From Crocinitomicaceae bacterium (GTDB lineage: Bacteria > Bacteroidota > Bacteroidia > Flavobacteriales_D > Crocinitomicaceae), in NCBI GenBank assembly GCA_021740085.1, contig JAIPAL010000008.1:1-49352 (forward strand): 49,352 nucleotides of DNA, written 5' to 3'. Shown piece by piece: positions 1 to 8,800 of this stretch; within the stretch, counting starts at the first letter, position 1; each line of letters opens with the position of its first letter. The translations under genes were made by a program, and so were the position numbers. The notes beneath the pieces are model-generated. The model was not told the origin of the DNA, did not search any database, and saw nothing but the letters and a program-made list of their open reading frames with translations.

Positions 1-277
1 GCGCAATTTCAATCATTTTTAATACCGAAGCTTGCAATCCACATAAAACAAATGCGCCATTTGTATCTTTACAAAGTCTGTTAGCAATCAAAATAGCACT
101 TAAACCAGATGAATCACAATATTTCGTTTTTTCAAGATTAAAAACAATTTTATTATTGCCAGATTTATTTACAATCGTAAAGACAGTTTTAAGCTCTGGA
201 GCGGTAGTAGTATCAAGTTTCTCAACATTTGAAACGATCACAACAGATTTGCCATGGTATTCACTTGGAAAATTCAT
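1..277 (-). CDS. STAS-domain (anti-sigma factor antagonist-like) protein, 3' end cut by window edge
   Basis: The reading frame starts at ATG 275-277 and stays open to the first base of the window, giving 92 residues without a stop. The sequence has the STAS pattern of Bacteroidota: VEKLDTTTAPELK near residues 18-30, then KTKYCDSSGLSAIL-type core around residues 50-63, where the serine pair is the usual phosphorylation site in anti-anti-sigma factors. Such cytoplasmic proteins act in partner-switching or as small regulatory modules; the partner cannot be told from here. A TACATTTG -7 motif lies 14 bases upstream of the start, so the gene has its own promoter although it follows pyrB on the same strand. 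The C-terminus is outside the window. Confidence 0.85.
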   Translation of the reverse strand, partial: MNFPSEYHGKSVVIVSNVEKLDTTTAPELKTVFTIVNKSGNNKIVFNLEKTKYCDSSGLSAILIANRLCKDTNGAFVLCGLQASVLKMIEIA

Positions 278-291
278 ATTATTTGTTTCTC

Positions 292-318
292 CAAATGTAA
301 AAAAAAATCAGCGTTCAA
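292..318 (-). promoter_or_regulatory. Predicted Bacteroidota promoter for the STAS gene
   Basis: Read on the minus strand there is TACATTTG (292-299), a full match to the TAnnTTTG -7 element, and a TTG (316-318) 16 bases upstream as a possible -33 element. It sits in the short gap between the end of pyrB and the STAS start and partly in the pyrB 3' end. Confidence 0.5.
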
Positions 319-1237
319 TTTTCGATGCAAGCAAATAAATTATCGCCATCCGGATAGCGACACCATTTTCAACTTGGTTCAAAATTATACTTTGGTCAGA
401 ATCGGCCACCTCACTAGTGATCTCAACCCCTCTATTTATTGGACCTGGGTGCATTATTAAGATTCGTTTATCTAAAGAATCAAGTAATTGCTTATTCAAT
501 CCAAACAACATCGAATATTCGCGTAAGGAAGGGAAATATTTTATTTCTTGTCTTTCTAATTGGATACGAAGCATATTAGCAACATCACACCAGTTCAATG
601 CCTCTTTAAGATTATGAGAAATACGAATCCCAAGATCACCAATATACTTGGGAATTAAAGTAGTTGGACCACAAACCATTACCTCAGCACCTAATTTTTG
701 TAGACAATAGATATTTGACAAAGCAACGCGTGAGTGAAGAATATCTCCAACTATCACCACTTTTTTACCAGCTACATCTCCCAAAGACTCTCGGATAGAA
801 TAAGCATCCAATAAAGCTTGGGTGGGGTGCTCATGAGTACCATCCCCGGCGTTAATTACTTTGGCTGAAATTCGTTGAGAAAGAAATTGAGCTGCGCCTG
901 GATTTGGATGCCTCATCACAACCATATCAACTTTCATCGATAATATATTATTGACCGTATCAATTAATGTTTCCCCTTTCTTAACAGAGCTACTAGAGGC
1001 ACTAAAATTTATAATATCAGCCGATAAACGTTTCTCAGCAAGTTCAAAAGATAACCTCGTTCTAGTAGAATTTTCAAAAAATAAATTAGCAATGGTAATA
1101 TCACGAAGCGAAGGAACTTTTTTAATCGGTCGATTTATCACCTCTTTAAAACTATCCGCCATTTTAAAGATTAACTGAATATCCTCATGAGTTAAATCAC
1201 GAATACCCGTTAAATGATCGACACTTAAATTATTCAT
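308..1237 (-). CDS. pyrB: Aspartate carbamoyltransferase catalytic chain
   Basis: Joins carbamoyl phosphate to aspartate, the committed step of pyrimidine synthesis, in the cytoplasm. The 309-residue length is normal for the catalytic chain. Carbamoyl-phosphate binding motif STRTR is at residues 57-61, the mobile-loop lysine lies in SVKKGET (about 84-90), HPTQ is at 137-140, and HPGPINRG lies near the C-terminus. I start at ATG 1235-1237 (MNNLSVDHL) because this fits the family N-terminus and is preceded by AAGGA; an in-frame extension to 1270 would run deep into pyrR. The start overlaps the pyrR stop by 8 bases (ATGAATAA), so the two are probably translationally coupled. No pyrI regulatory chain is visible. 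Confidence 0.96.
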   Translation of the reverse strand: MNNLSVDHLTGIRDLTHEDIQLIFKMADSFKEVINRPIKKVPSLRDITIANLFFENSTRTRLSFELAEKRLSADIINFSASSSSVKKGETLIDTVNNILSMKVDMVVMRHPNPGAAQFLSQRISAKVINAGDGTHEHPTQALLDAYSIRESLGDVAGKKVVIVGDILHSRVALSNIYCLQKLGAEVMVCGPTTLIPKYIGDLGIRISHNLKEALNWCDVANMLRIQLERQEIKYFPSLREYSMLFGLNKQLLDSLDKRILIMHPGPINRGVEITSEVADSDQSIILNQVENGVAIRMAIIYLLASKIER

Positions 1238-1778
1238 TTCCTTCTTTTGTATATAATAATACCTGATCAATTCCTTCTATTTCTTTCCAGTCAACAGATA
1301 CACGTTCCATTTTCAAAGTATCGACCGTCTTTCCATAATAATCTGCTTGTATTGGTAAATCACGACTAAATCGGCGATCAATAAGCACCAAAAGTTCAAC
1401 TTTTGAAGGTCGACCAAAAGTTAATAATGCATCCAATCCAGCACGTATTGTTCTTCCGGTATACAAAACATCATCAACCAACACTACTTTTTTATTCTCA
1501 ATACTAAAATCAAGGTTGGTAACACTGGGAATGCGTTGTTTTTCTGTCCGTCTAAAATCATCACGGAAAAAAGTGATATCTAAATTGCCACATTGAATAG
1601 TATGTCCTAAGATTGATTCTAATTCTGATTTTAATCGAGCGACCACTTGGATTCCTCGGGGTTGTAAACCAATAATTACAGAGTTTGAAAAGTCGTCATG
1701 TGATTCTATTAATTCATGACAAAGGCGTTTGATGGTTAATTCGATTTGTTGTGCATTTAAAATGACCTGCTTCTCCAT
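1230..1778 (-). CDS. pyrR: PyrR bifunctional pyr operon regulator / uracil phosphoribosyltransferase
   Basis: A 182-residue type I phosphoribosyltransferase. The PRPP-binding loop VLVDDVLYTGRT spans about residues 99-110, and GLQPRGIQVVARL near 37-49 is typical of PyrR. In Gram-positive bacteria PyrR binds the pyr mRNA leader to promote attenuation and also makes UMP from uracil. Here it is the first gene of a two-gene pyrR-pyrB unit. The nearest promoter match lies only 5 bases before the ATG, leaving little or no leader for an attenuator, so the RNA-binding role is uncertain while the enzymatic assignment is secure. Confidence 0.95.
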   Translation of the reverse strand: MEKQVILNAQQIELTIKRLCHELIESHDDFSNSVIIGLQPRGIQVVARLKSELESILGHTIQCGNLDITFFRDDFRRTEKQRIPSVTNLDFSIENKKVVLVDDVLYTGRTIRAGLDALLTFGRPSKVELLVLIDRRFSRDLPIQADYYGKTVDTLKMERVSVDWKEIEGIDQVLLYTKEGNE

Positions 1779-1783
1779 CGAGA

Positions 1784-1813
1784 CAAAGATATGTTTAAAT
1801 TTAAGAACGACAA
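1784..1813 (-). promoter_or_regulatory. Predicted promoter of pyrR-pyrB
   Basis: On the minus strand TTG (1811-1813), a 19-base spacer and TATCTTTG (1784-1791) match the -33/-7 consensus of Bacteroidota. The -7 element ends 5 bases before the pyrR ATG, which predicts a leaderless or nearly leaderless transcript. A second candidate, TATATTTG at 1832-1839 with TTG at 1863-1865 (23-base spacer), would give a leader of about 45 bases. Confidence 0.6.
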
Positions 1814-1937
1814 AATAAGTAATACCAAAGACAAATATAATTTAGTTCAGTAACGATGGGTGCAATGCCGATATAGTTTGAAAACAGTTCAATTATAATT
1901 GGGCTATATTGAAAACATCATCCGTATTATCCGATGC

Positions 1938-3047
1938 TTACTGCAACTTTAAAGAAGATAAAACTGAACAAAGGACTGATATTTCTTCCAAGGTGTTAAA
2001 GGAATGAAGACAAATTCGTAATCCTTGTTGCTTTATAGGAACTGTAGGATAGAGAATTGGCTTGATAGTAATGTTAGCAGCAAGTAATTGTGAAACTAAA
2101 AGCTGAATCGCATCTAAACTATCAATTTGTACCATTTTAATCGGGGAACGCACATCGGAAGTAAGTAATCCACTAGGAATTTTAGCGTTAAACCAATCGA
2201 TTTTTTCTTGCAATAGTTTTTGCCTACTTGATAAATCATCAGTTCCAATCATACTAACAATCTTGTCAAAATCTTTTGGCGGAAGAGCTGTTGTATATAT
2301 GAAAGGTCGAGAGAAATTGATTAGGTACTCTCTTAATTTTTTTGATCCCAGTACCGCAGCGCCATGAAATCCAAAAGCCTTACCAAAAGTAATAATACGT
2401 GCAAAAATGGAATCAGACAATCCTAATTCAGCGACCAACCCAGTACCATTTTTGCCAAAAACACCAACCGAATGTGCCTCATCTACGATTAACTTATACG
2501 ACAAACTATTGCTAAGACTTACAAGATTTTCCAATGGACTAATATCTCCAGTCATAGAATACAAACTTTCTACCGCAACATAAACAATAGCATTTTGATC
2601 AAGCTTTCCTTTTAGTCGATTTATTTTTTTCTCGAGGTCCTCTAAATCATTATGTTTAAAAGAAAAAGCATTCGCGAAGGATAAGCGGAAACCATCTTTC
2701 ATACTAACGTGAATACATTCGTCGTAAAGTATGATATCGCCTCGAAGAGGGATGCAGCTAAAAAATCCAATGTTGGCATTATAGCCAGAACTAAATACCA
2801 ACGCAGATTCAACATTAAAATGAGACGCAAGAAATCGCTCACAAATCTCGGCATTAGCTGAATTTCCAGACAACAATCGAGAACCAGTACTTCCTTGATA
2901 AGAAGAAGAAGAAGCTAAGATCGCATCTTTTGATAATCCGAGGTAATCATTAGATAAAAAATCAATACTTCCTCCCTGTAAAGTAAGCTGACGAAAATTA
3001 CCGTCCATCTTTCGCTTTGCAAGAAGCATCAAATGCTTTTTATCCAT
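1938..3047 (-). CDS. bioF: 8-amino-7-oxononanoate synthase-type PLP enzyme
   Basis: A 369-residue alpha-oxoamine synthase. IVDEAHSVGVFG at about 187-198 contains the PLP-contacting Asp189 and His192, and TFGKAFGFHGAA contains the expected Schiff-base Lys223. In the biotin pathway BioF condenses pimeloyl-thioester with alanine to form KAPA. The close relatives KBL and serine palmitoyltransferase share this fold, but the position 13 bases downstream of bioB makes BioF by far the likeliest. It is the last gene of the porV-ispF-bioB-bioF run. No bioA, bioD or bioC is in the window. Confidence 0.9.
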   Translation of the reverse strand: MDKKHLMLLAKRKMDGNFRQLTLQGGSIDFLSNDYLGLSKDAILASSSSYQGSTGSRLLSGNSANAEICERFLASHFNVESALVFSSGYNANIGFFSCIPLRGDIILYDECIHVSMKDGFRLSFANAFSFKHNDLEDLEKKINRLKGKLDQNAIVYVAVESLYSMTGDISPLENLVSLSNSLSYKLIVDEAHSVGVFGKNGTGLVAELGLSDSIFARIITFGKAFGFHGAAVLGSKKLREYLINFSRPFIYTTALPPKDFDKIVSMIGTDDLSSRQKLLQEKIDWFNAKIPSGLLTSDVRSPIKMVQIDSLDAIQLLVSQLLAANITIKPILYPTVPIKQQGLRICLHSFNTLEEISVLCSVLSSLKLQ

Positions 3048-3060
3048 TTATTGGATTGAC

Positions 3061-4044
3061 TTAAATATTAATTTTTGGAGATAATACCCGTGATGATTCT
3101 TTTGCAGTTAAACCTAAAATTTCAAACATTTTAGCATCCTCGTCAAATTCAGGATTTGGTGTTGTTAGAAGTTTATCACCCGCAAATATGGAACCTGCAC
3201 CCGCAAGAAAACACAGAGCTTGCGCTTCCATAGACATTTTATTTCTTCCTGCTGATAATCGAATAACCGATTCAGGAAAAGCAATTCTAGAGGTAGCCAC
3301 CATTCGAATCATCTCCCATTGTTCGATCGGTTTTTGATCTTCCAATGGCGTTCCTTCCACAGCAACCAACGCATTAATTGGAATAGATTCCGGGGGAGTT
3401 TCCATTGCCATATAGGAAAGTAATAAACCAATTCTATCTTCCACTGCTTCTCCCATCCCAATAATTCCTCCTGAGCAAACCGATAATCCAACTTTTCTAG
3501 CGTTATCAATAGTTTTTAGACGGTCATCGTATTGTCGAGTAGAAATAATATCCTTATAAAATTCTCGGGAAGAGTCTAAATTATGATTATAGGCAAATAG
3601 ACCCGCATTTTTCAATCTCAAAGCCTGATTTTCAGAAAGCATTCCCAATGTGCAACAAACCTCCATTCCCATTTCACTTACCGACTCAACCATTTCGATA
3701 ACCTTATCAAAATCACGGTTATCACGTACTTCACGCCAAGCGGCCCCCATACACAAACGTGATGAGCCATTACTTTGAGCTTGCCTAGCTTGTTCTACGA
3801 CCGTTTCAACCGACATCAATTTGTGGGCATCTAAACCAGTATGATATCGTGCAGCTTGAGGGCAATAGCCACAATCTTCTGGACAACCTCCTGTTTTAAT
3901 ACTAATTAAAGTCGATAGCTGAACTTCTTGTGGATGATGAAATTCACGATGAATTTGCGCAGCCTCAAATACCAATTCAAGCAATGGTTTATTATACAAA
4001 GCCAGTAATTCTTTTTGATTCGAGTAATTTTTATTTACTTTCAT
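3061..4044 (-). CDS. bioB: Biotin synthase
   Basis: A radical-SAM enzyme of 327 residues that inserts sulfur into dethiobiotin. The radical-SAM cluster motif CxxxCxxC is at Cys54, Cys58 and Cys61 (TGGCPEDCGYCPQ). The NHNLDSSREFY segment near 154-164 and the SAGRNKM motif near 264 are characteristic of BioB; the latter carries the arginine near the auxiliary 2Fe-2S cluster. The length is typical. It lies 9 bases after ispF and 13 bases before bioF on the minus strand. The birA in this window lacks a DNA-binding domain, so these bio genes are not expected to be under BirA repression. Confidence 0.97.
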   Translation of the reverse strand: MKVNKNYSNQKELLALYNKPLLELVFEAAQIHREFHHPQEVQLSTLISIKTGGCPEDCGYCPQAARYHTGLDAHKLMSVETVVEQARQAQSNGSSRLCMGAAWREVRDNRDFDKVIEMVESVSEMGMEVCCTLGMLSENQALRLKNAGLFAYNHNLDSSREFYKDIISTRQYDDRLKTIDNARKVGLSVCSGGIIGMGEAVEDRIGLLLSYMAMETPPESIPINALVAVEGTPLEDQKPIEQWEMIRMVATSRIAFPESVIRLSAGRNKMSMEAQALCFLAGAGSIFAGDKLLTTPNPEFDEDAKMFEILGLTAKESSRVLSPKINI

Positions 4045-4053
4045 TTATAAATT

Positions 4054-4533
4054 TTAATCTTTTAACAATAAACAAGCTGCATAAGCTTTAATCGCTCGCC
4101 CCTCACCAAAAGAATCAACTTTTTCATGCGTAGAAGCTTTGATAGAGACCGCATCAATATCGACCTTCAAAATACGAGCAATAATTACTTGCATTTCAGG
4201 AATATGTGGATTTAACCTAGGTGTTTCAAGAATCACCGTGGAATCAATATTAATTACTTTGTAATGATTATTTGTGATTAATTCCACCACGTTCTCTAGT
4301 AATATTTTTGAATCAATTCCTTTATATTTAGGATCCTTGTCGGAAAAATGATAGCCAATATCCCTCAAGTTAGCTGCGCCTAATAAAGCATCACAAATTG
4401 CATGAAGAAGAACATCAGCATCTGAATGACCAAGAGCGCCATTTTCTGAGGGAATTTTGATCCCACCAATGATTAAAGGAAGGCCTGATTTTAGTTGATG
4501 TACATCAACACCGTAACCGATGCGCAAATTCAT
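4054..4533 (-). CDS. ispF: 2-C-methyl-D-erythritol 2,4-cyclodiphosphate synthase
   Basis: A 159-residue IspF, the cyclase of the MEP isoprenoid pathway, acting as a homotrimer with active sites between subunits. The metal-binding Asp10 and His12 lie in GYGVDVHQL, His44 in DADVLLHAICDALLGA, and GHSDAD is at about 35-40. The C-terminal KASTHEKVDSFGEGRAIKAYA block (about 132-152) is complete. It is packed between porV (9 bases upstream) and bioB (9 bases downstream), an unusual neighbourhood for an isoprenoid gene that suggests co-transcription from the porV promoter. Confidence 0.97.
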   Translation of the reverse strand: MNLRIGYGVDVHQLKSGLPLIIGGIKIPSENGALGHSDADVLLHAICDALLGAANLRDIGYHFSDKDPKYKGIDSKILLENVVELITNNHYKVINIDSTVILETPRLNPHIPEMQVIIARILKVDIDAVSIKASTHEKVDSFGEGRAIKAYAACLLLKD

Positions 4534-4542
4534 TATAACAAA

Positions 4543-5808
4543 TTAATTGGCATCTGTGGTTGCAGGTTTATCACCTAAATACAAACGAAGTGTAAAACGT
4601 AATGTGTTCGCTAAAGGACTTTGTCTTCCGTTCAAAGAAGCTAGGTAAGAGAAATCAATACCGAACATGTTGTATTTCAAACTTGCACCAATATTTAAAA
4701 ATTGTCTATTTCCTTTGTTTTTACTTTCGTAAAAAACACCCCCACGAACGGCAAAAGTATTATTGTACCACCATTCAACTCCTCCAGCTAAATTAATTTC
4801 AGCCATTTCCTCTTTAAATTTTGTTCCTTTAACAACTTCATAAGTGCCGTCTGGATTCTTAATGTAATCTCCATTAGCATCTGTTGCCACCACGCCAGGA
4901 GCATCATAAAAAGATTGCATAATACCATTGATAATACCAACATCACTGGTTTTTCCTGACATTAAATCGCCTAAATCATCTCCTAAATTATCATTATAAC
5001 TAGCGGGAGTAGGAACTAATAATTTCTGAATATCTACTGAAAAAACAACTTGATTATAGGCATCAAATTTCGCTAAAAATGAGTTTCCTATTTTTAAGTT
5101 CATAGGAATAAAGTCCCGTTGTGACAATTCAGAATAGGCAACTTTATTTCCAATATTATTAATTGTCGTTGCAAAAGTGTAGACCCCTTTCGTTTTGCCA
5201 AATTTTACCTTATCATTATAATATGTAAAAGATAAATCTGCTGCGCCCACAATACCTGGCTTTGTATTCACGCCACCGACCGTAAGACCACCGGTTAAGT
5301 TGGAATAAGCAAACTTTCCATTTATTCCAATACTCAGCTTATCAGCCAATTTAAAGGCATATGCGCCAGTCAATTCAAACTCGCTTGGTTTGTCATCGCG
5401 TATCACATTCCCAGATGCGTCCGTAAAAGTAATTTCACCAAGACTAAAATATCGTAAAGCACCGCCTATAGCGTGTTGCTTGTTTATTTTATAATAGCCC
5501 GATAAATAGGACAAATGGATATCATTGGTTAGTTGTCTCAACCATGGCGTATAAGAAAGGCTAATTTCAGATTTTTTTTCAGAAAAACTCAAAATAGAGG
5601 TGTTCCAATAAACCGAACTTGAACTGGCACTTAAAGCAGTACCTGCATCACCCATTCCACCAGCTCGTGAATCAGGTGTAATTGCCATGAAAGGAAGTGC
5701 AGTAGTGATCGTATTTAACTGTAAATCATTTTGAGTGGTGCCACCATTTGGTTGAGAAAAACCACTGAAAGATGCTAATAAAACCGCGATTAATAATTGA
5801 TATTTCAT
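4543..5808 (-). CDS. porV: T9SS outer-membrane shuttle protein PorV (LptO)
   Basis: A 421-residue FadL-like beta-barrel. It begins with a signal peptide (MKYQLLIAVLLASFSGFSQ) and then has the PorV-type block PDSRAGGMGDAGTALS at about 45-60, followed by repeated amphipathic strands and a terminal strand ending in an aromatic/Leu-rich segment (FTLRLYLG). PorV receives cargo proteins leaving the SprA translocon and hands them to the PorU sortase at the cell surface. It lies next to porU, as in other Type IX secretion loci. A TATCTTTG promoter element is present in the 60-base gap after porU, so porV appears to head its own transcript with ispF, bioB and bioF. Confidence 0.93.
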   Translation of the reverse strand: MKYQLLIAVLLASFSGFSQPNGGTTQNDLQLNTITTALPFMAITPDSRAGGMGDAGTALSASSSSVYWNTSILSFSEKKSEISLSYTPWLRQLTNDIHLSYLSGYYKINKQHAIGGALRYFSLGEITFTDASGNVIRDDKPSEFELTGAYAFKLADKLSIGINGKFAYSNLTGGLTVGGVNTKPGIVGAADLSFTYYNDKVKFGKTKGVYTFATTINNIGNKVAYSELSQRDFIPMNLKIGNSFLAKFDAYNQVVFSVDIQKLLVPTPASYNDNLGDDLGDLMSGKTSDVGIINGIMQSFYDAPGVVATDANGDYIKNPDGTYEVVKGTKFKEEMAEINLAGGVEWWYNNTFAVRGGVFYESKNKGNRQFLNIGASLKYNMFGIDFSYLASLNGRQSPLANTLRFTLRLYLGDKPATTDAN

Positions 5809-5842
5809 TGAGTTAGATAGAAAAATTGGGTAAATATACGTT

Positions 5843-5850
5843 CAAAGATA
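5843..5850 (-). promoter_or_regulatory. Predicted -7 element for porV-ispF-bioB-bioF
   Basis: TATCTTTG on the minus strand, 34 bases upstream of the porV ATG in the porU-porV gap. It fully matches TAnnTTTG. I do not see a clear TTG at the -33 distance. Confidence 0.45.
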
Positions 5851-5868
5851 CATTTTATTGTATAATTA

Positions 5869-8800
5869 CTAAAAGATAACTAATTTTTCTGTCTTTTGAG
5901 CGGTTTCTCCAGTATCAGTTTTTATGGAAAGTCTATAAATATATACACCTCTTGCCAATTTATCGCCAAAATCATCTTTCCCATCCCAATTAAGTCCATC
6001 GGTTCTAAATCCAACGGTTTGAACTTTCTCTAAAATCGTTTTTACCAATCTACCGCTAACGCTATAGACTTGTATTTGAACATCCATATTATCACATGAT
6101 TGATTGTGCTCAAACATAAATTTTGTATTGCTAGTAAAAGGATTCGGGTAATTGTAAAGGTGATTAATAGCTGCATTTTCACTTGGTCTCACAAGGAAAT
6201 TAATTTTTGTTAAGGAAGAATTATTATTAACGTCCCACACTTTAAGTGAAACAGAATGCGCACCCTCGGTTAATTCAGGTAATTCGTAGCGGATAGTACC
6301 CGACTGATAGGTATCTAAATCCGACGAATAGTAATCATTTAAATTAATCGACTCTGCTGTATTCTCATCAATAATCGCTGTCAAATCATGACCAATTCCA
6401 TTACCTACGGTATTAATTCCGTTCTCATCAAAAATTTTCGCAAAAAGTACAGGAGTTGCATCCGTAATTCCACCATCGATAAATTTATCATCATTCAGAA
6501 ATAATTCAACAGAAGGTCCAACATTATCTAATACTCCAATTGGATCAATTCCGCCAATACTAAAGGTAGTATCAACCCCTGCAGCATCAGTAGAATTATT
6601 AAAAGCATAATAACTGATTTTTCCTAAACCATAGCTTAGAGCAATATCTTTGGGTACAATAAATGTGAACGAAAAGGTCCCGTTATTTACAGTAGATTTT
6701 CCTTTATATACAACATTTCGTTGCAATTCATAATTAATTATAGGAGAAGTATCATCTTGACCAAGGGTATTAAAGCTCTTGGTTTTATCAAAGATGGATG
6801 GAAGTACATAACCATTAAAATTACTTTGCACATTTCCATAAAAATCTTCGATATGGCCTTTAATCGTTACTTTGCCCAAGGCCTTAATGGTGTCTATGAT
6901 AGCGTAAGGTTGACCATTTAAACTATCGGTTACTACTCTCAAACGAGGCAAGGCAATTTTAAGCGCCGGATCCCCAATCAATGTAAAACTCCGTTTATTG
7001 TCATTACTACCGGATTGATTTTTAGTCAGTCGAACAATTTCACCGAAAGTTTTAGGTTGCAAATTCGCATCTCGTTCAAAAACATTATTGTAGAACGCTG
7101 TTCCGGTTGCTGTATTAACTCCAAAAAAAACAGAACGAGTAGTTGTCATTAAGGCTATAGCCCCTCCAGTTGGATTTAAGGCGAGCCATTCCCCGGCCGA
7201 AATTCTATTGGGATCATCAAATTTTGTAAATTCACAGGTAGCAGAAACAAATAAATGAAGCGCGTTAATATTTTTCCATGATTGAACTTGAGGAATGGTA
7301 ACAACTCGTTCTTCGGCTAAACCTACTTCACCGCCGTGTCCAACATAATTCACAACCAGCGCTCCCCTTTCTACGCGGTCAGTAATTGCCGAATAAACTT
7401 CTGGGTATCTTTGTCCTCCAGCAGATGTTTGTTGTGGGTATGCATCAAGATATAGTTTATCACAATTCATTTCTCGGTGATTGGACTTTACAATGTCATA
7501 TTGTGGCTCTGTATCATTATTAATAAAATAACCGCCCTCCTCATCGTCAGAAATTTGAACATATTTAAGACGCCAATCCCCAAAATTACCATTGGTCAGG
7601 GAGTCTAAACAACAATTATTTGTACTTGAATTTAAAAATAAATTCGAGCCATTTTTCATATAGTGTTCAATTTTATCCACTTGTTGTTTTGCCTCAGTAA
7701 CATTACTTACCACCAACCTACCAACTCCAACATCTAGTAAATCAGTTTGATTAATTGCTTCATTATCCCCTAACATTCCAAAAAAATCATCCGTTACCAT
7801 GGCATATATGTGATTTTCACTATTATCAACTTGATACGTTAGCATATAATTGTTATTGTTTGGTACCCGATCTTTGGGGTCATAGGTTCCATCGCCAAAA
7901 AGCAAAAGATACTTAGGGGCTAAACTTCCAGAAACCAAATTAGCTCTGTCATAAAACATTTTAACAAACATGCGAATTCCGACTGCATCTTTTGCGCCGG
8001 AACTAAATTCATTATATACTTGATCATCGGTGACCACATGAACAATCAAACCTTGCTCCCTATGCAGATTTGCGAGTCTAGTAGCTTGTTCAAAAAACAA
8101 TGGATTCGTAACAATTAGATAATCTGCTTGAGACAAACTATGAAGATTTTGATAATTAACCGTTCCAATTTTATCTGGCTCATAAAACAAACTTCCATTT
8201 GAAGCAACAAACTCACTAAATTTCATGTTTTGTTTAAATGAAAATGTATTACCGGCTCCAATCATGTTACCTTGAATAAGTTGAGGAATTTGCTTGTTTG
8301 TTACATCCCATATAAATCCTTGTGTTGGAAAATTAGAAATTTGATATTCACCTAATAAAAGAGAATCTGAATTCACTAAATTTCTAAAACCAAATTGCGA
8401 ACCATAAAATACTAAATCTCGTTTCGCATTCAACAAAATTCTATCCAAGTACGTTAATGTATTTGGACTATTTCTAGTTATACTAACCTTAAATGCCAAT
8501 AAGGAACTTGGGGTAGAGAAAACCATTGATTTCGTTGATCTAGCAAAATCATACGGAGCAGAAGGTAATAATTCATTCAATAATTGCGTGCCATTACAGA
8601 AATATTTTTGGGCAGTATTCGCAGTACTCAAGGAATTAGTAGCTAGAGCTGTTTTAAATTTTACAGGAGAAGTAGTTACAATATTTGGAATGGAGAAGTT
8701 AAAAGTGCGTTCTAAATCAATATCAAACAATTCACCGTACCAACGTTGTCCTCCGCCAACTAGGGAAATTAGATCATTTTCATAAACATCTCGAAAATCA

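Noticed and set aside
1890-1901. Perfect 12-base palindrome CAATTATAATTG between bioF and pyrR, flanked by two TTGAAAAC copies
   Set aside because: Such AT-rich palindromes are expected several times by chance in 49 kb, and it lies about 80 bases beyond the nearest promoter element.
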